Source: Dysgonamonadaceae bacterium (GTDB taxonomy: Bacteria; Bacteroidota; Bacteroidia; Bacteroidales; Azobacteroidaceae). From it: 54,336 nt of DNA. The position numbers were made by a program, and so were the translations under genes. Below, piece by piece: positions 35,073 to 43,778 of this stretch. Location of the stretch: positions 1 to 54,336 of the forward strand of contig JAITQA010000098.1 of NCBI GenBank assembly GCA_031289145.1. The letters are read 5' to 3'. The first letter of the stretch is position 1. Each line of letters opens with the position of its first letter. The notes beneath the pieces are model-generated. The model saw only the letters and a program-made list of their open reading frames with translations, searched no databases and was not told the origin of the DNA.

Positions 35073-35230
35073 TTTTTTTATCGTTTTTCGATAAAAAAAT
35101 ATTGAAAAAAGAAATATTGATGAAAAATTAGCTTAACCGCAGGTTGAAACTTGCGGTTAATAAAGTATCGTCCCGTGCGGGACAGGGGTACGCATTTCAT
35201 CAATTTTTAGTTTTTACCTTTTAGTTTACA

Positions 35231-35271
35231 AAAAAGGCTGCCCCATTTTATCAATGGAACAGCCTCTTTCA
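35231..35271 (-). terminator. Intrinsic terminator of the RCC1 operon
   Basis: Minus strand: AGGCTG and CAGCCT enclose a second stem (CCATT/AATGG), then a run of T bases (CCTTTTTTG). It lies 24 bases past the stop of the last RCC1 gene, marking the operon end. Confidence 0.75.
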
Positions 35272-35294
35272 TTACGATTACAGTTAACTTTTTT

Positions 35295-36914
35295 CTATTT
35301 CGTTAACTGCTGCGGTATTCTGGGCGCTGTAAGGATAGCGCCCAACTGTCGAGCGCCGACAGCGCCCATTCCGTAAGCCACATTATTCATTGAAGTATTA
35401 TCAGCATTTATATTTGCACCTGTCGTCAGAATCGTAGTTGCGGTACCTCTGGCTACAGTTGTAAACACCGTTCCACGAGGAATCCCTGTCATATTTATTG
35501 GCGCCCAAGTGCTATTAAGGTTGGTTACTGTGTTGTTTCCAACCTGTCCACTGGTGTTTAATCCTGTTCCGTATACCCCCGTTGTTGTAATTACTTGCAA
35601 ACCACCGTCAGCAGTAGCGACACCATATCTTTGCGCCGCAACGTAAATGATTGAATCTGTCGGTCCAAGGTACGGAAAGTTGTTAGCAATAATAGGGTTC
35701 TGATTATTAGTGGTTAGCCCGCCGTGTTTATTGGCAGCTCCCCAAACATATAATCTTTTTCTATCGTACGAAATGGCTGCACTTGCCCGAGTGCCCATTG
35801 CTACCATATATACGGAATCACTGGCGGGCATTGTTACCAGAGCAGGTGTAGATTTGCTGGTGGTGCTGGTGGCCGTTCCGTTCGCTCCAACTGCATAACC
35901 GCTACCTACGCCCCAAGTATAGAGCCTTCCTCTTTTGCTGACAGCGCCGGCGGTAGTCCCCGAAGCAGATATTTGCACGATTGAATCACCAGCCTCAAGG
36001 CTAAATGGGATTTCTGCCCAGGTAGCAGACGCAGCAGTTCCTCTTCCTGTACCAGCGGTTGTAGTACCCATCGCACCACCCACACTATACACTTTCCCGT
36101 CATCCGTCAGCACGTATGTGTTTGTAGTTGATATTTCTACCTGAACGGCAAAACCGAAACGACTGGCTTTGCCCTCAGCATTCGCGACCTTTCTGCCGAA
36201 TATCGTATCAATGTAAGATTCAGTGGCATTGTACGTCGTAACAAGGGTAGGCGTACTTGTATTACCGGAATTTCCCAAATTGACACCGGTACCGCGGTCA
36301 GGCAAGCCTGTACGATAGCTGTCATCCAATCCCCATGTCCATAACTGTCCGAGCGTGTCCACAGCCGCTGAGTGTGAAGAGCCTGCCGCTACATCCACAA
36401 CCCTTCGCGCAAAGATAAGCGTAAAAGTCGACATATTAGAGGCTCTGCGTCCAATCCCGGTGCGTGAATTCGAGTTGATGCCTGCTGCATATACAGCACG
36501 GTCGTCTTGCCCTATACACAGGGTGTGTTGCGGCCCTATTGCGGCAAACTTTACCTGAAAATTGCCGCCAACGCCTACAAGTTTCTCTACTGTTCTATTA
36601 AAGCCTGCTTCGTCGAGCAAGGGACCTGTCCACCCGTGTTTGGCGGTCTTCATGCGAACGCCGTGCGTGGTCATATCGTACACTAAAGTTCCCGGAATGA
36701 CGGTATCATTCTCATAACCGCTTACTACATCTGAAACGCTCTCCACTTTGGGTAAAACAATACCCCAGGTATTGCTGAGGCCTTGGGGATTATTTACATC
36801 CAGCACGCCGCGAGCCACAGAGTCTTTTCCTATCGAAACCTGAGCCGATACCCCAATGGAACCGATCATGAACAGGGCGAGGAATAAGTATTTGATTCTT
36901 TTATTGAAATTCAT
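35295..36914 (-). CDS. Secreted RCC1-type beta-propeller protein, copy 3
   Basis: A 539-residue exported protein (signal to about residue 25, ending GVSAQ). Residues 25-110 form an N-terminal head domain also seen in its neighbours, with PQGLSNTWGIVLPKVES and GTLVYDMTTHGVRMKT. The remainder has seven RCC1-like blades, each with the G-x-N-x-G/WG pattern: VYAAGINSNSRTG, LWTWGLDDSYRTG, VYSVGGAMGTTTAG, LYTWGVGSGYAVG, LYVWGAANKHGG, then GVYGTGLNTSGQVG and YGMGAVGARQLG. RCC1 repeats are eukaryotic-type propellers rarely seen in bacteria. Third of three paralogues; the last gene of the operon. No T9SS C-terminal domain is obvious. Confidence 0.8.
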   Translation of the reverse strand: MNFNKRIKYLFLALFMIGSIGVSAQVSIGKDSVARGVLDVNNPQGLSNTWGIVLPKVESVSDVVSGYENDTVIPGTLVYDMTTHGVRMKTAKHGWTGPLLDEAGFNRTVEKLVGVGGNFQVKFAAIGPQHTLCIGQDDRAVYAAGINSNSRTGIGRRASNMSTFTLIFARRVVDVAAGSSHSAAVDTLGQLWTWGLDDSYRTGLPDRGTGVNLGNSGNTSTPTLVTTYNATESYIDTIFGRKVANAEGKASRFGFAVQVEISTTNTYVLTDDGKVYSVGGAMGTTTAGTGRGTAASATWAEIPFSLEAGDSIVQISASGTTAGAVSKRGRLYTWGVGSGYAVGANGTATSTTSKSTPALVTMPASDSVYMVAMGTRASAAISYDRKRLYVWGAANKHGGLTTNNQNPIIANNFPYLGPTDSIIYVAAQRYGVATADGGLQVITTTGVYGTGLNTSGQVGNNTVTNLNSTWAPINMTGIPRGTVFTTVARGTATTILTTGANINADNTSMNNVAYGMGAVGARQLGAILTAPRIPQQLTK

Positions 36915-36944
36915 ATTATTTATTTTTTATTAAAGTTATTTATA

Positions 36945-38777
36945 TCACTCTTTCACAGACCCGAACACCCTTAAACTTACCGCTCCTGTATTACCTATCA
37001 TTTTATTAGTAGTATAAGTAGAACCGTTATTCCCCGAACAGTAAGCCGTATAATGGGCAAAGGTGCCATATTCGGTATTTATACCGGTAGTAATCAATGT
37101 CGCATGTAGACCAATGTCGATACCTGTAACATGTGTACCCGCATAGATACCATGGTCTTGTACCGCTGTAAATACTAAGAGTCTACGTTCTCGTTCACCG
37201 GTAGTTTGGTTTATTACGCCTAATTTTCCTGCCCGAGTAGCAGCAGTTCTGCCATTATAGCCTACAATAGTTGCACCAAGCGTATTGGTGCGACCCGTAC
37301 TGTTGGCGCCATTGTTTTGCCCTGTTGCATAGAGATTGCCCAAACTGGTAGCAATAATCATGGCTGCGCCATCGTAGCCTACCTGCCGCCAACGTGTTAC
37401 ACCAATAGCTACTATCTTCTCACCTGGTGCAAACGTAACAGTAGAAAAATTTACCGGTACAGGAGTGAGTACGCTCTCTCCCAAACCGATTTCAGTACGT
37501 CCCCAACGGTACATCCTTAGGCTGTCTTCCAACAACACCGCACCGGCAGAGGCTGTTACTACAATTTTACTGAAACGCTGTTCTTCCACCGGTAATCCGG
37601 TAAAGCTGATTAGTGTAGGCGTAGATCTGTAGGGGATTCTGCCGTTGTTAAAGTTATTGTAGCCGCTGCTGGTTGAGCCGTCGCCAATACCGCCCCAAAA
37701 ATTGTATCCCCAGGTATAGACTTTGTTACTTTCTGTAATCACACCGGACATTGCGCCGCAATGGGCGATCGCTTTCACTCTTTCTCCGCCGGGTATATTC
37801 ACCTGCCGAAATTGAGTTTGAAATCCCGAAGTCTCTCCGTTTCCGTTCCGTCCGTATTCATTATGACCGCACATCCATACAGTGCCGTCTTCCAACAATA
37901 CCATAGAGTTGACCCAGCTTGCCTCTACCTGTACAGCCTTTCTATCGGGATTGGTAGGTAATCCCAGCACTTTTTTCGGTTTCTGGGTGTAACGAGTGGC
38001 TGCGGTGTAAGCGCCTATACCTTGTCCGTTACGTCCGCCCTGATTAGCTCCCCACGAATAGACCTCTCCATTTGCAAGTAGCGCCAAGCCGTGCCCCTCT
38101 CCTTGAGAAACATCTATCGCCTTCTCTGCCAAAATTATCGTCCACGAATCACTTCCGGCAGTAGTTCCCTTTCCTGTACGGTAACCGGTGTTAGTACCGG
38201 CAGCATAAACGAGCGAGTCGGGATAGCGTATTGCCAAAGAGGAAGTAGTTCCGATCGACGCTTTAAACATTTTAAAGTTCGTACCGCCCATCATCCGGAA
38301 GTTGATGCTGTCTTGAATCAGGGTCTCATCTACGATAGGCAACGTCCAGTTGCCGAAGCGATTCGACCGCTTCACGCGTAGTCCGTCTTTTGATTCGTCG
38401 TACACGATTGTACCGCCTGGAACGTCTAACGTGCTATCCGGCACCAAATAATCCTCCTCTACTAATTGAGGAATGTCTTCATCATCGTTTATGGTATAAC
38501 TGACGTGGAGTGGCGAAAAGTCGCCCTTTGGCTTGACTACGCCGGGTGAAACTATGGCCTTTGGATGCGAAATGCTTATTCCTGTAGCGCCTTCTTCTGG
38601 TCTGTAACTGGCTGTGTCAGCCGATTCTACGCGAGGCAACACCAATCCTTTTGTTGCGTAGCCTGTTGCGGGATTGAGGTCCAAAGCGCCCTGCGGATTC
38701 TCTGTTCCGCCAATACCTACCTGCGCCATTGCCAATGCAGGCATTAATGCCAATATGATTAATATTTTCTTCATCAT
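36945..38777 (-). CDS. Secreted RCC1-type beta-propeller protein, copy 2
   Basis: A 610-residue paralogue. Signal MKKILIILALMPALAMAQ, head domain with NPQGALDLNPATGYATKG and VPGGTIVYDESKDGLRVK, and seven blades: VYAAGTNTGYRTGKG, VYSWGANQGGRNGQG, VWMCGHNEYGRNGNG, VYTWGYNFWGGIGDG, MYRWGRTEIGLG, LYATGQNNGANSTG and a last one near YCSGNNGS. The propeller fills nearly all of the protein and no enzyme domain is visible. It lies 30 bases from copy 3 and 29 bases from copy 1, transcribed in the same direction. Confidence 0.8.
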   Translation of the reverse strand: MMKKILIILALMPALAMAQVGIGGTENPQGALDLNPATGYATKGLVLPRVESADTASYRPEEGATGISISHPKAIVSPGVVKPKGDFSPLHVSYTINDDEDIPQLVEEDYLVPDSTLDVPGGTIVYDESKDGLRVKRSNRFGNWTLPIVDETLIQDSINFRMMGGTNFKMFKASIGTTSSLAIRYPDSLVYAAGTNTGYRTGKGTTAGSDSWTIILAEKAIDVSQGEGHGLALLANGEVYSWGANQGGRNGQGIGAYTAATRYTQKPKKVLGLPTNPDRKAVQVEASWVNSMVLLEDGTVWMCGHNEYGRNGNGETSGFQTQFRQVNIPGGERVKAIAHCGAMSGVITESNKVYTWGYNFWGGIGDGSTSSGYNNFNNGRIPYRSTPTLISFTGLPVEEQRFSKIVVTASAGAVLLEDSLRMYRWGRTEIGLGESVLTPVPVNFSTVTFAPGEKIVAIGVTRWRQVGYDGAAMIIATSLGNLYATGQNNGANSTGRTNTLGATIVGYNGRTAATRAGKLGVINQTTGERERRLLVFTAVQDHGIYAGTHVTGIDIGLHATLITTGINTEYGTFAHYTAYCSGNNGSTYTTNKMIGNTGAVSLRVFGSVKE

Positions 38778-38806
38778 GCTATTTTTTATGATTCGTTTTT
38801 TTTCAA

Positions 38807-40669
38807 TTATCTTTTAATAAAAACCGGTATAGGAAGCGTCGTTGCGCCTGTGTTAACAGCGCCCAACTGACCGTATTGCGTATTTCCCATCCCAAAGCCG
38901 TAACTTCCGCTCCTCGTTAGAGTTCCACTTCCATCGTCTTCTTCAAGAAGCGTTTGTTTCATCAAACTGTGGTGAACGCCTATAGATACCTGGTCGAATT
39001 TCGTGCCCTCAAAAAACGCCTTATCATAAATAGGATAAAAACCGTTAGTAGTTACACCACGTACACCGCCCGTAGGTGAAGGCGAAAAAAATGTGGGGCT
39101 GTCGATAGTGGCGCTGTTGGAGCCTATAAAAAAGCCCAATCCGTACCTGTCCGTGTAGGCAGCCTGACTAGTAACTTGAGCCTGAGTTGTGCCGGCTGTT
39201 CCGTTGTGATTTCCTGCGGCATATACGATGGAAGGACCTGTACCTTCACTGGCGCTATTTTTTTGGGTAATCACAATTGAACCGCCTAAAGTACCAGATC
39301 CGAGAATTGCACCACTGGCGCCGGTAGTTGGATCGGTAAAAAAGCGTGTAGCCGCAATATATACGATTGAATCGGTGTTAGCATTGAAACCTTGACTTTG
39401 TAGCATATTGGTTACATCTTCAGGTATGACCGCAGCGGCGCCGCCTGCGCCCCAGCCTGCTCTGGCGCCCCAGCCGAAAAGCTTTTTGCCGTCTTCCGAA
39501 ACAGCCAAGCCGTGAGAAGAACCCATTGCCACCTGCTTGATCCTCGTATTATCCGGAAAGGCTAATTCTTGCAGCGCCAATACTACGGTACTGGTGCTAG
39601 GATTAATAGGATTATTTCCCAAGCGTCCAAATTGTTGATTACCCCAGGTATATACCTTTCCGTCATTGGTGACAGCGGCAGCCGAAGCGCTCGACAGGGC
39701 AATGTCCTTTATGATTTCGGTTCCAAAATTTATTTTGAAAGGGCTTAAGCCGACAACACTTGTCGAAAGATTAACTAAGCCACGAGATCCGCGCCCGAAA
39801 GCCCATACTTTTCCCGTATTCGATAAAACGAGCGAACTTTCGTGGCCTGCTTCTACGCGGATAATCGTGTCGTTAGGCACTTCAAACTGCGGGAATGTTT
39901 TCACGTCAATACGCATGGGAAACACATAGTCCACCGCGGTATTGGTAAGCTGGTTTGAATTCGCTGTTTTTCCATAAGCGCCGTCGCCCCAACCCCACAA
40001 TGTACCATCATAGTTCACACTTATAGCATGTTTGTAGCCGGCAGAGATATCGCGTGTCCGCTGTGCCAGTATCAAACGGAAAGTGGTGGTATAGCCATCA
40101 GTAGAACCGATACCGGTTTTTCCGCTCTCGTTTGATCCCGATGCATACACTGATTCGTCTTCATCTCCGATAATCAATGAAAAGTTAGAACCGGCGGAAA
40201 CTTTTTTTACCCTTACATTCAGTCCGCCATAGATATCAAAGTCGAAAATATTGTCCAAAGCGGACATTTCAGAGAGGATACCGGACCAACCTTCTTCGGT
40301 TTTTACCCTGATACCGCCGGGCACGTTATTATCGGTTTTGTCTTCAATTGAGTCGGGTACGGTAAAAACTATCGTACCTTCCACCGGCTCTCCGCCGGTA
40401 GGCGTAAACACATGGATTACCGAATCTACTTTCGGCACTATCATTCCTACATTGCGAATGGTCGTGCTGTCTGTTTGACCGTTCTCAGCCACATACTGTT
40501 GCTTCCCTTGCAGGTGCAAATAGCCCTGGGGCCGGGTAAACGGAAGACTGTCGTAAGTCTGCCCGCCAGGCGTTCTTTTTCCCAAACTTACCTGCCCAAA
40601 AACCGCCGCTGAACACAACAGCAGACAAGACAAGACCGAAACTTTTAAAAAGTTATAATTTATTTTCAT
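38807..40669 (-). CDS. Secreted RCC1-type beta-propeller protein, copy 1
   Basis: A 620-residue paralogue, signal ending AAVFGQ. Head domain (about 25-140) includes RPQGYLHLQGKQQYV and VEGTIVFTVPDSIED. Seven blades: VYASGSNESGKTGIG, LWGWGDGAYGKTAN, VWAFGRGSRGLVN, VYTWGNQQFGRLGNN, LFGWGARAGWGAGG, VYAAGNHNGTAG and YGFGMGNTQYGQLG. In RCC1 propellers the blades pair G-rich loops around a central channel, and the family mediates protein-protein or lipid contacts. The role of a three-copy secreted set is unknown. Confidence 0.8.
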   Translation of the reverse strand: MKINYNFLKVSVLSCLLLCSAAVFGQVSLGKRTPGGQTYDSLPFTRPQGYLHLQGKQQYVAENGQTDSTTIRNVGMIVPKVDSVIHVFTPTGGEPVEGTIVFTVPDSIEDKTDNNVPGGIRVKTEEGWSGILSEMSALDNIFDFDIYGGLNVRVKKVSAGSNFSLIIGDEDESVYASGSNESGKTGIGSTDGYTTTFRLILAQRTRDISAGYKHAISVNYDGTLWGWGDGAYGKTANSNQLTNTAVDYVFPMRIDVKTFPQFEVPNDTIIRVEAGHESSLVLSNTGKVWAFGRGSRGLVNLSTSVVGLSPFKINFGTEIIKDIALSSASAAAVTNDGKVYTWGNQQFGRLGNNPINPSTSTVVLALQELAFPDNTRIKQVAMGSSHGLAVSEDGKKLFGWGARAGWGAGGAAAVIPEDVTNMLQSQGFNANTDSIVYIAATRFFTDPTTGASGAILGSGTLGGSIVITQKNSASEGTGPSIVYAAGNHNGTAGTTQAQVTSQAAYTDRYGLGFFIGSNSATIDSPTFFSPSPTGGVRGVTTNGFYPIYDKAFFEGTKFDQVSIGVHHSLMKQTLLEEDDGSGTLTRSGSYGFGMGNTQYGQLGAVNTGATTLPIPVFIKR

Positions 40670-40768
40670 TATCTTATGAATTTATTTAATTAAGTTGTTG
40701 AAATTTTTTATAGTAATTTACTTTGGTACAGTTATCTTTTCACTGCACCCATTCGTAATTTGTAATTT

Positions 40769-41512
40769 TTAATTAAAAAGAGGTGGCGGCAGGTTGCCGT
40801 ATTGGAAAACGTATCCGCGTGCGGTAGGAGAGGCTATACTTGCGATTGCCCCGACAGCCATAGCGGTACGGATTGAACTGTGGTAGTTATAGTCATGTGT
40901 TTTTGTACAAAGTATTTTACCTGCATGGGTCGAAGCGGGCACCACTACGGCAAGGATATTGGCGCTGCCGAATACAAGGGCGCCCTGCGAATTGTCGAAA
41001 GGAATCGATTGAACTTTGACGGTTTCGTGATGGGTGGCTACAGGCTCTTGTTGCGGCTGTTGTTCTGCCTGTTGCTTTGTTTTTTTAGGAACAGCATGCG
41101 AGACCGTCGGCGGCGCTGTTGCCTCTTCCTGCACAAAAATATACTCCAGACCGCTAATTGAGGCTTCATCCGCAATATATAGTAACTGCTGATGCTGAAG
41201 ATTTGTTTCGTTAACGGGTGTTGTGGGTGCAATGCTTGGTTCGGTCGGGGTCTCTATTGGCGAGGTTTCTTCGGAATGATGGATATGGATATACTCCATT
41301 CCGGTAATTTTTGTGCCGTTTTTTGCAACATAGATTATATCTTCTGTCGCATTTGCGAGCTGCAAAGAGAGCATAAACAGCCAAAACAAGCACAATAATT
41401 GAATATACAAACAACGGCATAAATCTCTGAAAATCAAAGACTTTTTACCATACTGCATCGCAACATTTCCGGATGCGGCAGGAGCAAAAACATTCATACC
41501 TGTTTGTGTCAT
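40769..41512 (-). CDS. Hypothetical exported protein with duplicated motif, first gene of the RCC1 operon
   Basis: No known family. About 247 residues from ATG 41512 (MTQTGMNVF); a GTG 27 bases upstream is in frame but sits next to the promoter's -7 element and is unlikely. A hydrophobic stretch CLYIQLLCLFWLFMLSLQ precedes ANATEDIIYVAKNGTKITG. The motif recurs as YVAKNGTKITGMEYIHI and YIADEASISGLEYIFVQ, so the protein has a duplicated 20-odd residue unit. Middle is Pro/Gln/Thr-rich, low-complexity. It lies 99 bases before copy 1 and shares its direction. Confidence 0.5.
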   Translation of the reverse strand: MTQTGMNVFAPAASGNVAMQYGKKSLIFRDLCRCLYIQLLCLFWLFMLSLQLANATEDIIYVAKNGTKITGMEYIHIHHSEETSPIETPTEPSIAPTTPVNETNLQHQQLLYIADEASISGLEYIFVQEEATAPPTVSHAVPKKTKQQAEQQPQQEPVATHHETVKVQSIPFDNSQGALVFGSANILAVVVPASTHAGKILCTKTHDYNYHSSIRTAMAVGAIASIASPTARGYVFQYGNLPPPLFN

Positions 41513-41540
41513 TATTACCTTAATGCATGTATTCGACACT

Positions 41541-41572
41541 ACAAAGGTAACATAATATTTTTATTAACAAAC
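41541..41572 (-). promoter_or_regulatory. Promoter of the RCC1 operon
   Basis: Reading minus, TTTG repeats are followed after about 18 bases by TACCTTTG, just upstream of the first gene's 5' end. The spacing is near the consensus. The coordinates are approximate. Confidence 0.5.
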
Positions 41573-41650
41573 AAATTTATGACAATTTTCGCCTGCTATG
41601 TATTTATTTTTTCATTTTAATTCAATTTTGGTTCGTATATCTGTCAAAAG

Positions 41651-42457
41651 CTATACATTTTTTACTGCGCTTCGTATTTTCAGCAATTTTTCCAACAACT
41701 GTTCCAATACATCCAAAGGCAGCATATTGGCGCCATCCGAAAGCGCTTTGGCGGGTTCCGGATGCGTTTCGATAAAGAGGCCGTCTGCGCCGACAGCTAT
41801 AGCCGCTTTGGCAATCGTTTCAATCAGTTGCGGCATGCCGCCGGTAACGCCCCCAGCTTGATTGGGTTGTTGCAAAGAATGGGTAACATCCATTATGACC
41901 GGGTAGCCGAAAGCCTGCATTGCGGGAATGCTGCGAAAATCCACCACCAAATCGGTATAGCCGAAGGTGGTTCCCCGTTCGGTCAGCATCACTTGGTCGT
42001 TCCCGCTGTCGATTACTTTTTGTACGGCAAACCGCATGGCTTCAGGCGATAAGAACTGGCCTTTCTTGATGTTGACGATTTTATTCGTCCGGGCCGCAGC
42101 CGCCAATAAATCGGTTTGTCGACAAAGGAAAGCGGGAATCTGGAGAATATCCGCGTATTCGGCGGCTTTTTCCGCATCTGTTGTTTCATGAATGTCCGTC
42201 ACCACCGGAATGTGGAAGGTATCCCGCACTTTTCCCAGGATTTTCAAGGCTTTTTCATCCCCAATACCGGTAAACGAATCCATTCTCGATCGATTCGCCT
42301 TTTTGTACGAGGCCTTGAAAACATAGGGAATACCGAGTCGTTCGGTGAGGGCGACTATTTTCTCTGCGATTTGCAAAGCCATCAATTCGTTTTCGACTAC
42401 ACAGGGGCCTGCCAGTAAAAAGAAAGCCGCTTCTGTTTTCAGATTCTCTATTTTCAT
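41651..42457 (-). CDS. kdsA: 3-deoxy-8-phosphooctulonate synthase (KDO-8-P synthase)
   Basis: KdsA condenses phosphoenolpyruvate and arabinose 5-phosphate to KDO-8-phosphate, the first step to the lipopolysaccharide sugar KDO. The 268 residues match throughout: FKASYKKANRSRMDSFTG, VVTDIHETTDAEKAAEYADI, LPAFLCRQTD-like IPAFLCRQTDLLAAAA, INIKKGQFLSPEAM-like, ERGTTFGYTDLVVD and GLFIETHPEPAKALSDG. The metal-site Cys in AGPCVVEN (about residue 19), rather than the Asn of E. coli KdsA, puts it in the metal-dependent class. A TACCTTTG -7 element lies at 42486-42493. Confidence 0.95.
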   Translation of the reverse strand: MKIENLKTEAAFFLLAGPCVVENELMALQIAEKIVALTERLGIPYVFKASYKKANRSRMDSFTGIGDEKALKILGKVRDTFHIPVVTDIHETTDAEKAAEYADILQIPAFLCRQTDLLAAAARTNKIVNIKKGQFLSPEAMRFAVQKVIDSGNDQVMLTERGTTFGYTDLVVDFRSIPAMQAFGYPVIMDVTHSLQQPNQAGGVTGGMPQLIETIAKAAIAVGADGLFIETHPEPAKALSDGANMLPLDVLEQLLEKLLKIRSAVKNV

Positions 42458-42485
42458 TTAGCGATTAATTTTAATTATCAGGCAA

Positions 42486-42493
42486 CAAAGGTA
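42486..42493 (-). promoter_or_regulatory. kdsA promoter -7 element
   Basis: Minus-strand TACCTTTG 29 bases upstream of the ATG. No -33 TTTG at the usual spacing is visible. Confidence 0.4.
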
Positions 42494-42532
42494 ATCATTT
42501 TTATTTTGTTGGGAGGTGAGTCGACTAAGTGG

Positions 42533-42578
42533 GCGAAGCGAACGCATGGAGAAGACATCCTCTGCTAATCGTTACTTA
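42533..42578. repeat. Dispersed GCGAAGCG...GTTACTTA element, copy A
   Basis: Starts GCGAAGCG, contains ACATCCTCTGCTAATC and ends GTTACTTA. It matches copy B at 44934-44976 in order and spacing of its blocks, with small indels. Both lie just upstream of genes (PAP2 and manC). Confidence 0.4.
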
Positions 42579-42617
42579 TTGAAAATTTTTATTACTTTTG
42601 CACACCTATATATAATA

Positions 42618-43304
42618 ATGTGTATGCTTGAACAGGAATTACAGTGGGAACGGGCGCTATTCTTTTTCCTGAACGGAAGTGAATCGGCGTTTTGGGATCG
42701 TTTTTTTTATTTATATTCCGATAAATGGATTTGGCTCCCGTTTTACGGCTGCTTTTTGGGTGTATTTTTTTACAAAAAGCATTGGAAAGAAGGATTTTTA
42801 TTGGTTTTAGCCTCCGTTTTGCTGATTTTACTTTGCGACCAGATTGCCTCCGGGGTTTTCAAGCCGCTTTTTCATCGTTCTCGGCCGACCCATCATCCGG
42901 ATTTTGCGATGCAGGTGAAAACCGTATTGGGTTACCGGGGCGGGCGTTATGGTTTTCTGTCCAGCCATGCGGCCAATGCTTTCGGTTTCGCCGGTTTCAC
43001 CGCCCTGATTTTCCGGAACAAATGGTTTTCTGTGATGATTTTTTGCTTTGCGACGATAAATGCCTATTCGCGGGTCTATCTCGGCGTGCATTTTCTATCG
43101 GATGTGGTAGGCGGCGCCTTGTTAGGTCTGTTTTGTGCTTGGATAGTCTTTGTCCTGTACCGCTTGACCCGACAAAAATGCTTGCGCCCGGAAACCGGGT
43201 TATTTTGCTTCCCAAAACCGGAAATTCGTTTTCTTTGCCTGGTTTATTGTCTATTTATTATAGTTTTATTACTATTTAATAATCAGCTGTTTACGGCTAT
43301 TTGA
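42618..43304 (+). CDS. PAP2-family membrane phosphatase
   Basis: A 228-residue membrane protein of the phosphatidic acid phosphatase type 2 family, likely acting on lipid phosphates such as lipid A or undecaprenyl pyrophosphate. The three signature blocks are KPLFHRSRPTHHPD (motif 1, KxxxxxxRP), GFLSSHAANAFGFAG (motif 2, PSGH-like with SH) and SRVYLGVHFLSDVVGG (motif 3). Several hydrophobic stretches flank them. ATG 42618 (MCMLEQELQ) is preferred to an in-frame ATG at 42516, which lies inside the dispersed repeat. The TACTTTTG element at 42593-42600 fits a promoter. Confidence 0.85.
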   Translation: MCMLEQELQWERALFFFLNGSESAFWDRFFYLYSDKWIWLPFYGCFLGVFFYKKHWKEGFLLVLASVLLILLCDQIASGVFKPLFHRSRPTHHPDFAMQVKTVLGYRGGRYGFLSSHAANAFGFAGFTALIFRNKWFSVMIFCFATINAYSRVYLGVHFLSDVVGGALLGLFCAWIVFVLYRLTRQKCLRPETGLFCFPKPEIRFLCLVYCLFIIVLLLFNNQLFTAI

Positions 43305-43437
43305 AAAAATTAATTTCAAATTTTGACATTTATTTTATAAAAAAAAATTGGTAATTATAAATTTTTTGTCTAAGTTAGTAGCCTGATTTATAAATAAATT
43401 TTTTTATTAACATACTAAAAAAAACAAATATTCAACC

Positions 43438-43704
43438 ATGAAGACAGTAACATTTAATGAGCTTCGTCGGATCAAAGACAGTTTGCCCGATGGTAGTATG
43501 CGTCAGATTGCCGCAGAGTTAGACCTTTCAGTAGAAACGGTAAGAAACTATTTTGGCGGATTAAACCATAGTGCGGGCAGCAAATGCGGCATTCACATCG
43601 AACCCGGTCCTGACGGGGGGATAGTTGTCTTGGACGATCCGACAATATTGGACAAGGCATTAATTATATTAGGTGAAAACAGCCATAAAGTTGCATCAGT
43701 CTGA
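43438..43704 (+). CDS. Small helix-turn-helix DNA-binding protein
   Basis: An 88-residue protein. Residues about 15-40 (GSMRQIAAELDLSVETVRNYFG) are a clear HTH: the recognition part begins at VETVRNYF. The rest is a small beta/alpha region that I do not recognise. It is preceded by a long AT-rich leader (43305-43437) and followed by the universal stress gene. Similar small HTH proteins occur in Bacteroidota but a target is unknown. Confidence 0.65.
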   Translation: MKTVTFNELRRIKDSLPDGSMRQIAAELDLSVETVRNYFGGLNHSAGSKCGIHIEPGPDGGIVVLDDPTILDKALIILGENSHKVASV

Positions 43705-43778
43705 TAAATTAGGAATTAGGAATTGAGCAGAAAATTGCGCATCCCTAATTCTTAGTTCTTAACTTTTAGTTTTTTATT

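Larger units (their letters stand above)
34983..35294. other. Intergenic region between nfeD and the RCC1 operon
   Basis: About 312 bases without a gene. It holds the nfeD promoter (35040-35072), a perfect 9-bp stem TTAACCGCA/TGCGGTTAA at 35133-35160, a GTCCCGTGCGGGAC palindrome at 35170-35183, a 24-base dispersed repeat at 35204-35227, and a terminator at 35231-35271. Confidence 0.7.

Noticed and set aside
35295-40669. Type IX secretion C-terminal domains on the RCC1 proteins
   Set aside because: The C termini end in blade-like sequence (for example YGQLGAVNTG), with no recognisable sorting domain.
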